Assembly (NCBI RefSeq): GCF_008312895.1
Contig: NZ_VSSP01000015.1
Coordinates: 1-64,000 of the forward strand
From: Luteimonas suaedae
GTDB lineage: Bacteria > Pseudomonadota > Gammaproteobacteria > Xanthomonadales > Xanthomonadaceae
Length of the DNA stretch: 64,000 nucleotides
Direction: 5' to 3'
Shown here: positions 26,195 to 34,323 of the stretch, piece by piece
Numbering within the stretch: position 1 is the first letter of the stretch
Layout: each line of letters starts with the position of its first letter
Made by a program: the position numbers and the translations under genes
The notes under the pieces: generated by a model
The model's input: only the letters and a program-made list of their open reading frames with translations
What the model was told of the DNA's origin: nothing
Databases searched by the model: none

Positions 26195-26668
26195 CTAGCG
26201 TCCGTGGTCCGCCAGCAGGTTCACGATGCGCGGCGTGACCGCTCCGTCCGACACCCGCAGTTCCGCCGCGGTGACCGGCAGCTTGAAGCGCCGCGGGCCG
26301 GCGCTGCCGGGATTGACGTACAGCACGCCGTCGCGTTCCTCGATCAGCGGCTTGTGCGAATGCCCCGAGACCACCACGTCGATGCCGGCGGCCGCAGGGT
26401 CGAGATCGAGCTGGTTGCGATCGTGCAGTACCAGAAAGCGGAGGCCGGCCAGCTCCACGCGCAGGGTCTCGGGAACGTCCGCGGCCCAGGCGGCGACGTC
26501 GATGTTGCCGCGGATCGCGGTGAGCGGCGCGATCGCGGCCAGTTCGTCCAGGATCTCCGGCCGGCCGATGTCGCCGGCGTGGACGATCTGGTCGCAGTCG
26601 TGCAGGAAGGCCTGCGCCTCGGGCCTAAGCAGGCCATGGGTGTCGGAGATGAGGCCTATGCGGATCAT
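26195..26668 (-). CDS. YfcE/MJ0936-family metallophosphoesterase
   Basis: 157 residues of the calcineurin-like phosphoesterase fold, family-typical in length. The metal-binding motifs are all present in order: SDTHG (about 9-13), HAGDIG (30-35), RGNID (53-57), HDR and GHSHKP (about 100-105). Members are cytosolic phosphodiesterases with two metals; the physiological substrate is usually unknown. The gene stands alone between the sigma factor operon and the desaturase. Confidence 0.9.
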   Translation of the reverse strand: MIRIGLISDTHGLLRPEAQAFLHDCDQIVHAGDIGRPEILDELAAIAPLTAIRGNIDVAAWAADVPETLRVELAGLRFLVLHDRNQLDLDPAAAGIDVVVSGHSHKPLIEERDGVLYVNPGSAGPRRFKLPVTAAELRVSDGAVTPRIVNLLADHGR

Positions 26669-26829
26669 TGGCGGCTCGCTCGGCTCGGTGTCATGCCTGC
26701 GCAGCGATCTTCGTCACAGGTCGAGCAGGCGAGGCGAACTGCCGGTCCATCGGCAGGATCGCGTCGACGCTTCTCCAAGGAGCACACGGTTCCGGAGCCG
26801 GCATCGGGGAAAGCGTGATGGCCCGCCGC

Positions 26830-27903
26830 TCAGTCGTCACGCGCTTCGTCTCCGGTGCGAGTCCGGTGCCGTTGTTCCCTTCGAAGTTGCCGCATGCGCC
26901 CATAGCCGACCAGCTTCTTGGCCTTCTCGTCCCACAAGCGGAACGCCAGGGATTTCAGGCTGGACGACAGCGTCAATGGTTTGACCCGCTGGAAGATCGG
27001 ATCCGCCTCGTGGCATTTCTGCAGGTGGTAGTTGGGGACGCGCGGGCTCAGGTGATGGATGTGGTGGAAGCCGATGTTGCCCGAGAACCACTGCAGGATC
27101 CTCGGCAGCTTGTAGAACGAGCTGCCCTGCAGTGCGGCCGCGGTGTAGTCCCAGTCGTCGCCCCGCTCCCAGTACGCGTCTTCGAACTGGTGCTGCACAT
27201 AGAACAGCCAGACGCCCATCGCACCCGAGATCATGGTGACCGTCAGCTGGATCAGCAGGTACGGGACGATGCCATAGATCCACGACAGCACGACCGCCAT
27301 GCACAGGATCGCCAGGTTCATCCACCAGACCGAGCGGCGCTCGCGCGGATTCGACTTGGCGGAAGGAAACCGCTGCTCGATCACGAACATGTACAAGGGC
27401 GCGATGACGAAGAGCACGAACGGATTGCGCGCCAGGCGGTAGGCGAACCGCTTCCATCGGGACGCATCCAGGTATTCCTGCACCGTCATCGTCCAGACGT
27501 CGCCGGTGCCGCGCTTGTCCAGGTGTCCGGCCGTGCCGTGATGGATCGCGTGCTCCCAGCGCCACTGGTAGTAGGGGGTGAACGTCAGCATGCCGGCGAT
27601 GAAGCCGACGATGTCGTTGGCTCGCCCGGACTTGAAGTACGAGCCGTGCCCGCAGTCATGGAAGATGATGAAGATGCGCACCAGAAAGCCGCTCGCCAGC
27701 ACCGCCAGCGGCACGATGAGCCACCACGAAACCGAGAGGCTGAGATACATCAGGTACCACAGCAGCACGTACGGGACGAAGGTGTTGGTGATCTGCCATA
27801 GCGCACGGGACGTCGACGGCTGCTGATACTTGGCCACGGCCCGTTTCCAGGCCGCCTTGTCTTCCGCGCGAATGGTGGAGGTCGAGAATGAATCGCTGGT
27901 CAT
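26830..27903 (-). CDS. Membrane fatty acid desaturase
   Basis: 357-residue integral membrane di-iron desaturase acting on acyl chains of lipids. Three histidine boxes are visible: HDCGH, HAIHH and, towards the C-terminus, HHIHH. Four to six membrane segments lie around them (for example YVLLWYLMYLSLSVSWWLIV and LLIQLTVTMISGAMGVWLFY). The ATG at MTSDSFS fits homologues; the open frame extends upstream without conserved sequence. A stem-loop lies in the presumed leader. It probably adjusts membrane fluidity. Confidence 0.9.
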   Translation of the reverse strand: MTSDSFSTSTIRAEDKAAWKRAVAKYQQPSTSRALWQITNTFVPYVLLWYLMYLSLSVSWWLIVPLAVLASGFLVRIFIIFHDCGHGSYFKSGRANDIVGFIAGMLTFTPYYQWRWEHAIHHGTAGHLDKRGTGDVWTMTVQEYLDASRWKRFAYRLARNPFVLFVIAPLYMFVIEQRFPSAKSNPRERRSVWWMNLAILCMAVVLSWIYGIVPYLLIQLTVTMISGAMGVWLFYVQHQFEDAYWERGDDWDYTAAALQGSSFYKLPRILQWFSGNIGFHHIHHLSPRVPNYHLQKCHEADPIFQRVKPLTLSSSLKSLAFRLWDEKAKKLVGYGRMRQLRREQRHRTRTGDEARDD

Positions 27904-28286
27904 GTTCGGCGGCGCATCTTGGCCCGTTGCCGCAGGACGCCCCGCCGGGAGGCGGATGGTGTCATGAAACCATCCGGGGGGCGCCGTTCCCTGGCGACGG
28001 ATACCCGGTGATTGCGGTTCGAAGGCCATGGGCGTTTGGCGAGAGAGCGTCCATCGTCGCGCGTGCGCGATCAAGCGCCTGTCAATCCGCGGCTAACCGG
28101 GTGATGCGCCGGGCTGCAACGGGACGTGGGCGTCGGAGATCGGCAGATGCAGATCATCGGCGCGACCATGTCCGGATCTTGTGGGAATGGCGGCGGTATG
28201 CCGTCCCGTCGCCACGCCCACAGGAAAGACGACTGTCCGGCAGCGGTAAACCGCCACCCCTCAGGTGCCGCTGCTGCAGGGTGCGC
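27904..28286. other. Intergenic region with a stem-loop in the desaturase leader
   Basis: No gene seen. An 8-bp perfect stem CGGATGGT / ACCATCCG with loop GTCATGAA begins 50 bp upstream of the desaturase start codon and would be in its mRNA leader. No convincing promoter hexamers were found. Confidence 0.5.
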
Positions 28287-28664
28287 TCATCTGCCCGAGT
28301 AGGTCACGGCCTCGATCTTGTTGCCGTCGGGATCGCGGACGAACGCACCGTAGTAGTTCGGGTTGTACTCGGGTCGGAGCCCGGGGACGCCGTCGCTGAC
28401 GCCGCCGTTGTCCAGGGCCACGCGATGGAACGTGTCCACCTGCGCGCGACTGCCGGCCGCGAATGCGATGTGCACGCCGTTGCCCGGGGTCGCGGGTGTG
28501 CCGTCGACCGGGGTGACCAGGCTGAAGAGGAAGGTGCCGGCACCGTAGTGCAGTTCGCCGACGTCCTGTTCGAGCAGGCGCAGGCCGACGACGGCGAGCA
28601 CCGGGTCATAGAACGCGCGGGCGCGCGCGACGTCGTTGGTACCGAGCGAGACGTGATGGATCAT
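28287..28664 (-). CDS. VOC-family (glyoxalase/dioxygenase-like) protein
   Basis: 125 residues, the usual length of a one-domain VOC protein. It begins MIHHVSLGTNDVARARAFYD (first beta-alpha unit with a metal His) and ends in VRDPDGNKIEAVTYSGR, where the family has the conserved DPDGN..E metal-ligand motif. An AGGAG site precedes the ATG. It is probably a cytosolic metal-dependent enzyme or binding protein; the substrate is unknown. Confidence 0.88.
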   Translation of the reverse strand: MIHHVSLGTNDVARARAFYDPVLAVVGLRLLEQDVGELHYGAGTFLFSLVTPVDGTPATPGNGVHIAFAAGSRAQVDTFHRVALDNGGVSDGVPGLRPEYNPNYYGAFVRDPDGNKIEAVTYSGR

Positions 28665-28738
28665 GCGGCGCTCCTGTGCCGGATGGGAACGCCCACAGGG
28701 TATGTCGCGGGCGTAGAAGACCGGTGACGGCGACGCGG

Positions 28739-29440
28739 CTATCGATTGCGCCGCAGATCGCTCACATGCAGTATGCGCTCCACCACGCCGGGCGTGCGTT
28801 CGACGGTGACGGTCTGCGCGATCGCATCGATGCGATAGGTCAGGTAGTGCTGCAGCAGCGGTTGGCTCAGCGGCTCGGCGCGGAACGCCGCCAGGCAACT
28901 GCCGTCCGGCCAGCGCGCCGAGGGATACAGCAGGCCGGGCAGGCCCTGGGCGGCGGCGTGCTTGCCGATGGCCTGGGTGGCGGCGTAGTCGTCGTCGAGC
29001 AGTTCGGGGTGTTCGGCCTCCTTGCCGCGCAGTTCCAGGAACAGGCCGCGGGCGCGCACCTCGTACACCGCGCGGTAGCGGGTGACCGGCGCGGTCACGC
29101 CTTCGATCGCGGCCAGCTGCCGCAGCTGGTGCCAGCAGGTCTCGGCGATGCCGGTGGCGGCGTCCAGGGCGCCGTACCAGACGCGCACGCTGCCGTCGCC
29201 GTAGCGACTGGCGACGGTGCCGTCGCTGGTGAAGGGATAGCCGATGGCCTGCGAGTAGTGCAGGCCGCGGTCGACCACGCCGGTGCGGGCCGGCCGCATG
29301 CGCAGGTCCGCGGCCAGTGCCGCGGCGCGGCCGGCGCCGTCGGGCACCAGGTCGTCGAACAGGTCCGCCGATACCCGCAGCGAGGTGATGTTGCGCAGCA
29401 GCCGGCCGTCGAAGTCGGTCAGCCGGTCGTACAGCGACAT
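28739..29440 (-). CDS. RES-domain toxin (NAD+-degrading family)
   Basis: 233 residues with an RES domain. The family arginine, glutamate and serine appear in SRYGDGSVRVWYGAL, ATGIAETCWHQL and ARWPDGSCLAAF. RES toxins of RES-Xre modules are NADases or NAD+ phosphorylases that stop growth by depleting NAD+. The start codon directly follows the antitoxin stop (TAAATG), so the two are made together. An N-terminal extension of about 50 residues (LLRNITSLRVSADLFDDLV) precedes the core. Confidence 0.85.
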   Translation of the reverse strand: MSLYDRLTDFDGRLLRNITSLRVSADLFDDLVPDGAGRAAALAADLRMRPARTGVVDRGLHYSQAIGYPFTSDGTVASRYGDGSVRVWYGALDAATGIAETCWHQLRQLAAIEGVTAPVTRYRAVYEVRARGLFLELRGKEAEHPELLDDDYAATQAIGKHAAAQGLPGLLYPSARWPDGSCLAAFRAEPLSQPLLQHYLTYRIDAIAQTVTVERTPGVVERILHVSDLRRNR

Positions 29441-29854
29441 TTACTGGCCCCGCTGGAAATCGACGAAGCGCGCGATCCGCGCCAGCCCCACCAGGCCTTC
29501 CTCGAGCATCACCTCGAGCGGCGTGCGCCCGTCGAGCATCCGGTTGCGCCGGCGCACCCAGCCGAAGCGCAGCTCCGGATCCTCGGGGAACAGCAGGCGC
29601 AGGCCCTTGTGGATGCCGAGCAGGTAGCCGGCGCGGTCGAGGGTGTCGCGACTGTTGGGCAGCGCGCGTTCGCCGCGACGGTATTGCGCCAGGACCTTGC
29701 GGCTCTCGGGGCTCATGCCGAGCAGGGCCAGCTGCTGTTCGGTCGGCAGCGCCCATTGCTCGAACAGGGCAGCGAGGATCCGGGCGAGATCGCGGCGAGC
29801 GTCATCCCGGGCGAGGTCGGGGATACCGGGGAGGGCGTGGGCGGGTGTGGACAT
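29441..29854 (-). CDS. Xre/MbcA/ParS-type antitoxin (DUF2384)
   Basis: 137 residues. The N-terminal Xre-like helical part is followed by the toxin-binding DUF2384 domain at the C-terminus (RAGYLLGIHKGLRLLFPEDP, then LDGRTPLEVMLEEGLVGLAR). This is the standard antitoxin of RES toxins: it blocks the active site and represses the operon. It is the first gene of the pair, directly abutting the toxin gene. Its own upstream region is AT-rich. Confidence 0.85.
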   Translation of the reverse strand: MSTPAHALPGIPDLARDDARRDLARILAALFEQWALPTEQQLALLGMSPESRKVLAQYRRGERALPNSRDTLDRAGYLLGIHKGLRLLFPEDPELRFGWVRRRNRMLDGRTPLEVMLEEGLVGLARIARFVDFQRGQ

Positions 29855-29968
29855 GAGAGGGTCGCCTGTGTACGTGGCAACATAATAAGGAGATATAACC
29901 CCAAAATCCAGGAGGCTGTGGAATCTTGTTCAGGGCCGGGAGACACACTCCGGGGGCGGCCCCTCTTC

Positions 29969-30212
29969 GTAGGAGCGCGCCATGCGCGCGATGCCGCGGG
30001 CATTTCACCGGCCCGGGATTCCGGCCACCGGCGCGCCTGCCGGCTCGCGACCGGAGCGCCGATGGCTGGGGCCTGTGGACGTCACCCGCATCGCATGCAG
30101 GGGCGCATGCGGTACAGCAATTCGAATGCCGAAGGGCGTGGCAGGCGCGCGGGCGTCGCGAATTGCGTCGGCGCGGCAATGGCGGGGCATCGCGCGTATG
30201 GCGCGCTCCTAC
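29969..30212. repeat. REP pair, SMAG-like, copy 2 (long form)
   Basis: A 28-bp GTAGGAGCGCGCC-type unit and its inverted mate enclose about 190 bp. That inner sequence resembles the one between the pair at 32289-32512 (both start GCGGGCATTTC and contain GGGATTCCGG and CCGGCTCGCGAC). The repeat unit is therefore the whole ~230-bp block with inverted ends, like a miniature mobile element. Confidence 0.75.
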
Positions 30213-30258
30213 GGTGGCAGCCTTGCTGGCGGGCAACAGTCCCCAGGGGAGACGAGCG

Positions 30259-30287
30259 AAAAAAAGGGCGCGACTCGCGTCGCGCCC
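30259..30287 (-). terminator. Rho-independent terminator of the LysM/lipoprotein genes
   Basis: Perfect 9-bp stem GGGCGCGAC / GTCGCGCCC with loop TCGC on the plus strand; read from the minus strand it is followed by seven Ts. It lies about 40 bp after the lipoprotein stop codon. Confidence 0.9.
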
Positions 30288-30329
30288 GTGCTTGCCCGCC
30301 TTGCGGCGATGAAATCGGTGATTCGGCGG

Positions 30330-30821
30330 TTACTCGACGGTGAACTCGCGGGTCTGTACCACGGCGTCGTTGAGCAGGATCTCGAGCTTGTATTTGCCTT
30401 CCGGCCACGGCTCGGGATTGTTGATGCGGAAATTGGTCACGCCGGTGCCGCTGAAGCTGAGCGTCTCGCTGCTCTCGTCGACCAGCTGGCCATCCTGGTA
30501 GGTCCAGCGCGCGACGAGCGTGCCGTCGACGTTGGCGCCGGGATCGCTGGTGGCGGTGCTGACCGAGGCGATGATGGTGTCGTCGGTGGGCGCGAAGCTG
30601 GTCTTGGGTTCGGCGACGGGCGCGTTCTCCGCGGCTTCGGTGCCGAGCTGGACGTCGATGACCGTGGCGCTGGCGGCCGGTGCGGCGGGCTCGGCGGCCG
30701 GTGCCGGTTCGGTGGCCGGTGGCGTCGTCGGCGTGGCGGCGGTGTCCTCTTGCTGGCGGCAGCCGGCCAGGGCGATGGCGCCGAACAGGGCGGCGGTCAG
30801 GATCGGGGTGAGGCGCTGCAT
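30330..30821 (-). CDS. Hypothetical lipoprotein
   Basis: 163 residues. The signal peptide MQRLTPILTAALFGAIALAG ends with lipobox Leu-Ala-Gly-Cys, so the mature protein is lipid-anchored. A Pro/Ala/Thr/Glu-rich linker (about 22-60) leads to a beta-rich domain (about 62-160, ending YKLEILLNDAVVQTREFTVE) with an Ig-like look. No known family is recognised. It lies 50 bp after a LysM-protein gene on the same strand and ends at a strong terminator, so the two may form a small cell-envelope operon. Confidence 0.75.
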   Translation of the reverse strand: MQRLTPILTAALFGAIALAGCRQQEDTAATPTTPPATEPAPAAEPAAPAASATVIDVQLGTEAAENAPVAEPKTSFAPTDDTIIASVSTATSDPGANVDGTLVARWTYQDGQLVDESSETLSFSGTGVTNFRINNPEPWPEGKYKLEILLNDAVVQTREFTVE

Positions 30822-30871
30822 GGCGGCATTCCTTGTGTGTGGCCGGATAAGGCGGAAACGAGGTGGGGCGG

Positions 30872-31237
30872 TCAAGCCGCGTCGGGCGCGTCGTCGTCGA
30901 GGTCCGGAATCCGGAGCGTCTGCCCGGGATGGATGAGATCGGGGTTGTCCAGCTGATCGCGGTTGGCCTCGAAGATCGCCTTCCAGTGCTTGGCCGAACC
31001 GTAGACCTGCTTGGAGATCTGCGACAACGTGTCGCCCTTCGCGACGGTGTGGCTGCGGGTGTTGCCGGCACCCGCTTCGGTGGAATCGGTGGACGAGCGG
31101 ACCTTGCTGAAATCCGCCTGCGGGGCCGCCGCCTCGGTGCTGTCGACGCGGCTGCCGACCTTGGAGAAATCAGCCTTGCCGCTGCCCGTCGACGGCGACA
31201 GGGTCTGGGGCTCGTCGGATTTCGGGGGCTTGCTCAT
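30872..31237 (-). CDS. LysM-domain protein
   Basis: 121 residues. Two near-identical segments ADFSKVxSxxDSTEA (about 21-55) precede one LysM domain (about 62-112, [19 protein letters not shown] to [10 protein letters not shown]), which binds peptidoglycan glycan. No clear signal peptide follows the chosen ATG (MSKPPKS); similar small proteins of the YgaU/BON-LysM type are also found without one. An alternative start 14 codons upstream does not add a signal sequence. Probably cell-wall or potassium/stress related as in YgaU, but that is only an analogy. Confidence 0.8.
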   Translation of the reverse strand: MSKPPKSDEPQTLSPSTGSGKADFSKVGSRVDSTEAAAPQADFSKVRSSTDSTEAGAGNTRSHTVAKGDTLSQISKQVYGSAKHWKAIFEANRDQLDNPDLIHPGQTLRIPDLDDDAPDAA

Positions 31238-31366
31238 GGACGGACTCCGCTTGCCGGATTGCAGGCGTGAGCGTCCCACGCGGCCTGTTAAGGAATCATT
31301 GCGGCACCGTGAACCCGATGTGGGAATTTCATTGCGGTTGGGGCGCCGTTGCCTGCGCCGGCGCGA

Positions 31367-32182
31367 CTACTGCCGCGATTCGCGCCTCGGCGCAGGGGCC
31401 GCCAGCCCGGGCGTGCCGCGCCAGGGATTGATGTCGAGCCCGCCGCGCCGGGTGTAGCGCGCCTCGACCGACAGCGACTGCGGGCGGCAGCGGGCGAGCA
31501 GGTCGACGAAGATGCGTTCGACGCACTGCTCGTGGAAGTCGGCGTGGTCGCGGAACGACACCAGGTAGCGCAGCAGGCCGGTGCGATCGATGCGCGGGCC
31601 GCGGTAGGCGATGCGCACGCTGGCCCAGTCGGGCTGGCCGGTGACCGGGCAGTTGGACTTGAGCAGGTCCGAGCGCAGTGTTTCGTCCCCGGGATCGGCG
31701 GCATCGGCGCGCAGGTGGCCGGGGTCGGGCGGACCGTAAGCGTCGATGTCGATGTCGAGCGCGTCGATGCTGGTGTCTGCGTCGACATCTGCATCGCCGG
31801 CCGGCAGGCCGAACGCAACTGCCACCGCGCCGCCGGCGGCCTGCGACAGGTCGCCGGCGATCCGCGCGCGGACGTCGGCGTCGCTGTCGAAGCGGGTGGC
31901 GTTGAACGAGTTGAGGTACAGCTTGAGCGACTTCGACTCGACCAGCCGCGGCGAATCAGCCGGCACGGTGAAGGTGGCGGTGGCGACCCGGGGCTTGCCG
32001 CGGGCATCGAGCCAGCCGAGTTCGTAGGCGTGCCACCGGTCGTGGCCGATGAACGGCAGCGCATCGCCAAGGCCGAGCGCATCGCGGCCGAGCTTGCGCG
32101 CGATCGGATACAGCAGCGAGGCGTCGTAGTGGCGTGGGTAGGCGGTCTCGCGGCCGAGGACCGGGGTACGGGGGGCATCCAT
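31367..32182 (-). CDS. queF: NADPH-dependent 7-cyano-7-deazaguanine reductase QueF
   Basis: 271 residues, the long (YqcD-like) form with two tunnelling-fold domains. It reduces preQ0 to preQ1 in queuosine tRNA modification, in the cytosol. The substrate-binding segment [14 protein letters not shown] (about 81-94) and the catalytic cysteine Cys178 in [13 protein letters not shown] are present, with Asp185 as the proton donor. [13 protein letters not shown] in the C-terminal half is also family-typical. Single-gene unit; other queuosine genes are not in the window. Confidence 0.95.
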   Translation of the reverse strand: MDAPRTPVLGRETAYPRHYDASLLYPIARKLGRDALGLGDALPFIGHDRWHAYELGWLDARGKPRVATATFTVPADSPRLVESKSLKLYLNSFNATRFDSDADVRARIAGDLSQAAGGAVAVAFGLPAGDADVDADTSIDALDIDIDAYGPPDPGHLRADAADPGDETLRSDLLKSNCPVTGQPDWASVRIAYRGPRIDRTGLLRYLVSFRDHADFHEQCVERIFVDLLARCRPQSLSVEARYTRRGGLDINPWRGTPGLAAPAPRRESRQ

Positions 32183-32531
32183 CGCGCCATTTTAGCGCCG
32201 CCGGTCGCCACGGTTACGCCGCGACATGAACCGCCCGCTGCCGTCCAACGGGCCACGCGCGCGCCTTCCGGCATTCCAGCCGCCGCCCGTAGGAGCGCGC
32301 CATGCGCGCGATGCCGCGGGCATTTCGCCGCCACGGGATTCCGGTCACCCGCGCGCCCTCCGGCTCGCGACGGAACCGCCGATGCCCGGGATCGTCACCA
32401 GCACGGCGCATCCGGGCGGTGCGGGTGCCGGAAGGGTGCGGCAGGCGCGCCGGAATCGCGAATGCGTTGGCGCAGCCGTGCCCGCGGCATCGCGCGCATG
32501 GCGCGCTCCTACGAACGGATATGCGCGACGA
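32183..32531. other. Intergenic region filled by a REP element
   Basis: Apart from about 100 bp next to queF, the gap is occupied by a long-form SMAG-like element. No gene or promoter recognised. Confidence 0.6.
32289..32512. repeat. REP pair, SMAG-like, copy 3 (long form)
   Basis: Left unit GTAGGAGCGCGCCATGCGCG..., right unit its inverse, 224 bp in all. The internal sequence is homologous to the copy at 29969-30212, which shows that the block between the REP units moves or is copied with them. Confidence 0.75.
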
Positions 32532-33860
32532 TCAGCTCTCGCCGTCGTGCAGGTAATCCAGTGCCACCTGCAGCATCGCCCGGAAGCCGAGGTCGAGCGC
32601 GGATTCGTCGACGTCGAACTGCGGCGAATGATTGCTCGGCGCCGCGGCCGGATCCTCGCCCACCGGCGTGGCGCCGACGAAGAAGAACAGTCCCGGCACC
32701 TGTTGCGCGTACAGCGAGAAATCCTCGGCGCCCATGATCAGCGGCAGTTCGACCAGCTTGCCGGCGCCGGCCGCGGCGGCCAGGCTCGGGCGCATGCGCT
32801 CGGTCAGCGCTTCGTTGTTGAAGGTGACCGGATTGCCGGCGTCCGCCGGGATCTGCGCCTCGACCGTGGCGCCGTTGGCGGCGGCCACGTGCTCGGCGAT
32901 GTGGTTCAGCCGCGCGAACACGTCCTTGCGCATGTCCTCGTCGAAGGTGCGGATGGTGCCGACTAGCTCCACCTCGTCGGGAATGATGTTGTAGCGGATG
33001 CCGCCGTTGATCGCGCCGAAGGTGACCACCACCGGCTGCTTGCTGATGTCCATCTGCCGGCTGACGATGGTCTGCGCCTGGGAGATGATCTGCGCGCTGG
33101 CGACGATCGGGTCCACCCCGCCCCATGGCCGCGAACCGTGCGTCTGCCGGCCGATCACCTTCAGGCCGAAGCGGTCGGACGCGGCCATCATCGGCCCGGC
33201 GCGCACGCCGACCTGGTCGGCGTTGAGGGTGCTGAAGACGTGCAGGCCGAACACCGCGTCGGGCGTGAACTCCTCGAACACGCCTTCCTTCAGCATCAGC
33301 GCCGCGCCGCCCTCCTCGCCTTCGGGCGCGCCCTCCTCGGCCGGCTGGAACACGAACAGGATCTCGCCCGGCAGTTCCTCGCGCATGCCCACCAGTGCCT
33401 CGGCCACGCCCATCAGGATCGCGGTGTGGGCGTCATGGCCGCAGGCGTGCATCACCCCGGTGGTCTGGCCGCGGTAGGTGTCGGTGACCTTGGAGGCGAA
33501 CGGCAGCCCGGTCTGCTCGGTGACCGGCAGCGCGTCCATGTCGGCGCGCAGCGCGATGCGCGGGCCGGGCCTGCCGCCCTTGAGCACCGCGGTCACGCCG
33601 GTGTGGGCGATGCCGGTCTTCGGCTCCAGTCCCAGCGACCGCAGGTGCTCGGCGACCAGCTCCCCGGTGCGCGTCTCGCGATTGCTGAGCTCGGGATGCG
33701 CATGGATGTCACGGCGCCAGGCGACCACCTTGTCCTGCAGCGCCTGCGCGGCGGTGACGACTTCTGCGCGCGGCGCGGCGGGGTCCTGGGCGGCCGCTGT
33801 CGCCGCGGCGAAGGATGCGATCGCCAGCAGCGCGGCGGCGAAACGGACACAAACGGACAT
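32532..33860 (-). CDS. Exported M20-family amidohydrolase/peptidase
   Basis: 442 residues, signal peptide ending TAAAQD, so periplasmic. It belongs to the M20D group (IAA-amino acid hydrolase / carboxypeptidase-like). Metal-binding motifs: HACGHDAHTA (about 127-136), QPAEEG and GLHV, and later GAEDFSLYAQ near the C-terminus. A lid/dimerisation domain lies in the middle (THGSRPWGGVDPI). It removes an N-acyl or amino acid group from an unknown substrate. The gene is alone between REP elements. Confidence 0.9.
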   Translation of the reverse strand: MSVCVRFAAALLAIASFAAATAAAQDPAAPRAEVVTAAQALQDKVVAWRRDIHAHPELSNRETRTGELVAEHLRSLGLEPKTGIAHTGVTAVLKGGRPGPRIALRADMDALPVTEQTGLPFASKVTDTYRGQTTGVMHACGHDAHTAILMGVAEALVGMREELPGEILFVFQPAEEGAPEGEEGGAALMLKEGVFEEFTPDAVFGLHVFSTLNADQVGVRAGPMMAASDRFGLKVIGRQTHGSRPWGGVDPIVASAQIISQAQTIVSRQMDISKQPVVVTFGAINGGIRYNIIPDEVELVGTIRTFDEDMRKDVFARLNHIAEHVAAANGATVEAQIPADAGNPVTFNNEALTERMRPSLAAAAGAGKLVELPLIMGAEDFSLYAQQVPGLFFFVGATPVGEDPAAAPSNHSPQFDVDESALDLGFRAMLQVALDYLHDGES

Positions 33861-34021
33861 CGGCGAACTCCAGGCAAGGGACCGGGCGATGCTAACCCGA
33901 GCGTCTAAATGTCGTGAAACCGTCCCGCATCGCCGGCGCGTGCCCGACGCGCCTCTCTTGGGGACTCTCCCCGTGGCGATCGGTGCCGAGATCCTGACGG
34001 CGGCCGGGCACAGCCGCCTCC

Positions 34022-34128
34022 GTAGGAGCGTGCCATGCGCGCGATGCCGGCGGGTTCGGACGCGCCCGGAATCGCCGCCGACCCCCGCCGGAGCCTCCCG
34101 CGGCTTCGCGGCCATGGGCCGCTCCTAC
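34022..34128. repeat. REP pair, SMAG-like, copy 4 (mixed units)
   Basis: The left unit is of the common type (GTAGGAGCGTGCCATGCGCG). The right, inverted unit is a variant whose complement reads GTAGGAGCGGCCCATGGCCG. Two subfamilies are thus joined in one pair. Confidence 0.7.
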
Positions 34129-34143
34129 GAAGGCGGCTGTTCC

Positions 34144-34274
34144 GTAGGAGCGCGCCATGCGCGCAATGTCCGCGCCAAACGACGATACGGTAGCGGTTTC
34201 GGACACGCTGCGGTTGCCGAAGCCGTGCCGACTGGGCCGACGATGCCGGTTTCGCGCGCATGGCGCGCTCCTAC
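34144..34274. repeat. REP pair, SMAG-like, copy 5
   Basis: Left unit GTAGGAGCGCGCCATGCGCG and inverted right unit ending GGCGCGCTCCTAC, 131 bp in all, only 15 bp after copy 4. It ends about 50 bp from the nrdB stop codon. Confidence 0.75.
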
Positions 34275-34323
34275 GGGATCGGCGCCCTGGATCCGGAACG
34301 CATCACCGCCCGGACGGGACCGC

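Larger units (their letters stand above)
29855..30329. other. Intergenic region: antitoxin promoter area, REP pair, terminator
   Basis: About 60 bp of unusually AT-rich sequence (CATAATAAGGAGATATAACC) next to the antitoxin gene is the likely toxin-antitoxin promoter/operator. The rest is a SMAG-like REP pair and a strong terminator for the opposite-strand lipoprotein gene. No coding region seen. Confidence 0.6.
33861..34323. other. Intergenic region with two REP pairs
   Basis: Between the M20 gene and the end of nrdB. Two SMAG-like pairs lie in tandem; no gene seen. The pair nearest nrdB may act as its transcription end. Confidence 0.6.

Noticed and set aside
29969-34274. CRISPR array
   Set aside because: The repeated units are inverted pairs of REP type with uneven spacing, and no cas genes are present.
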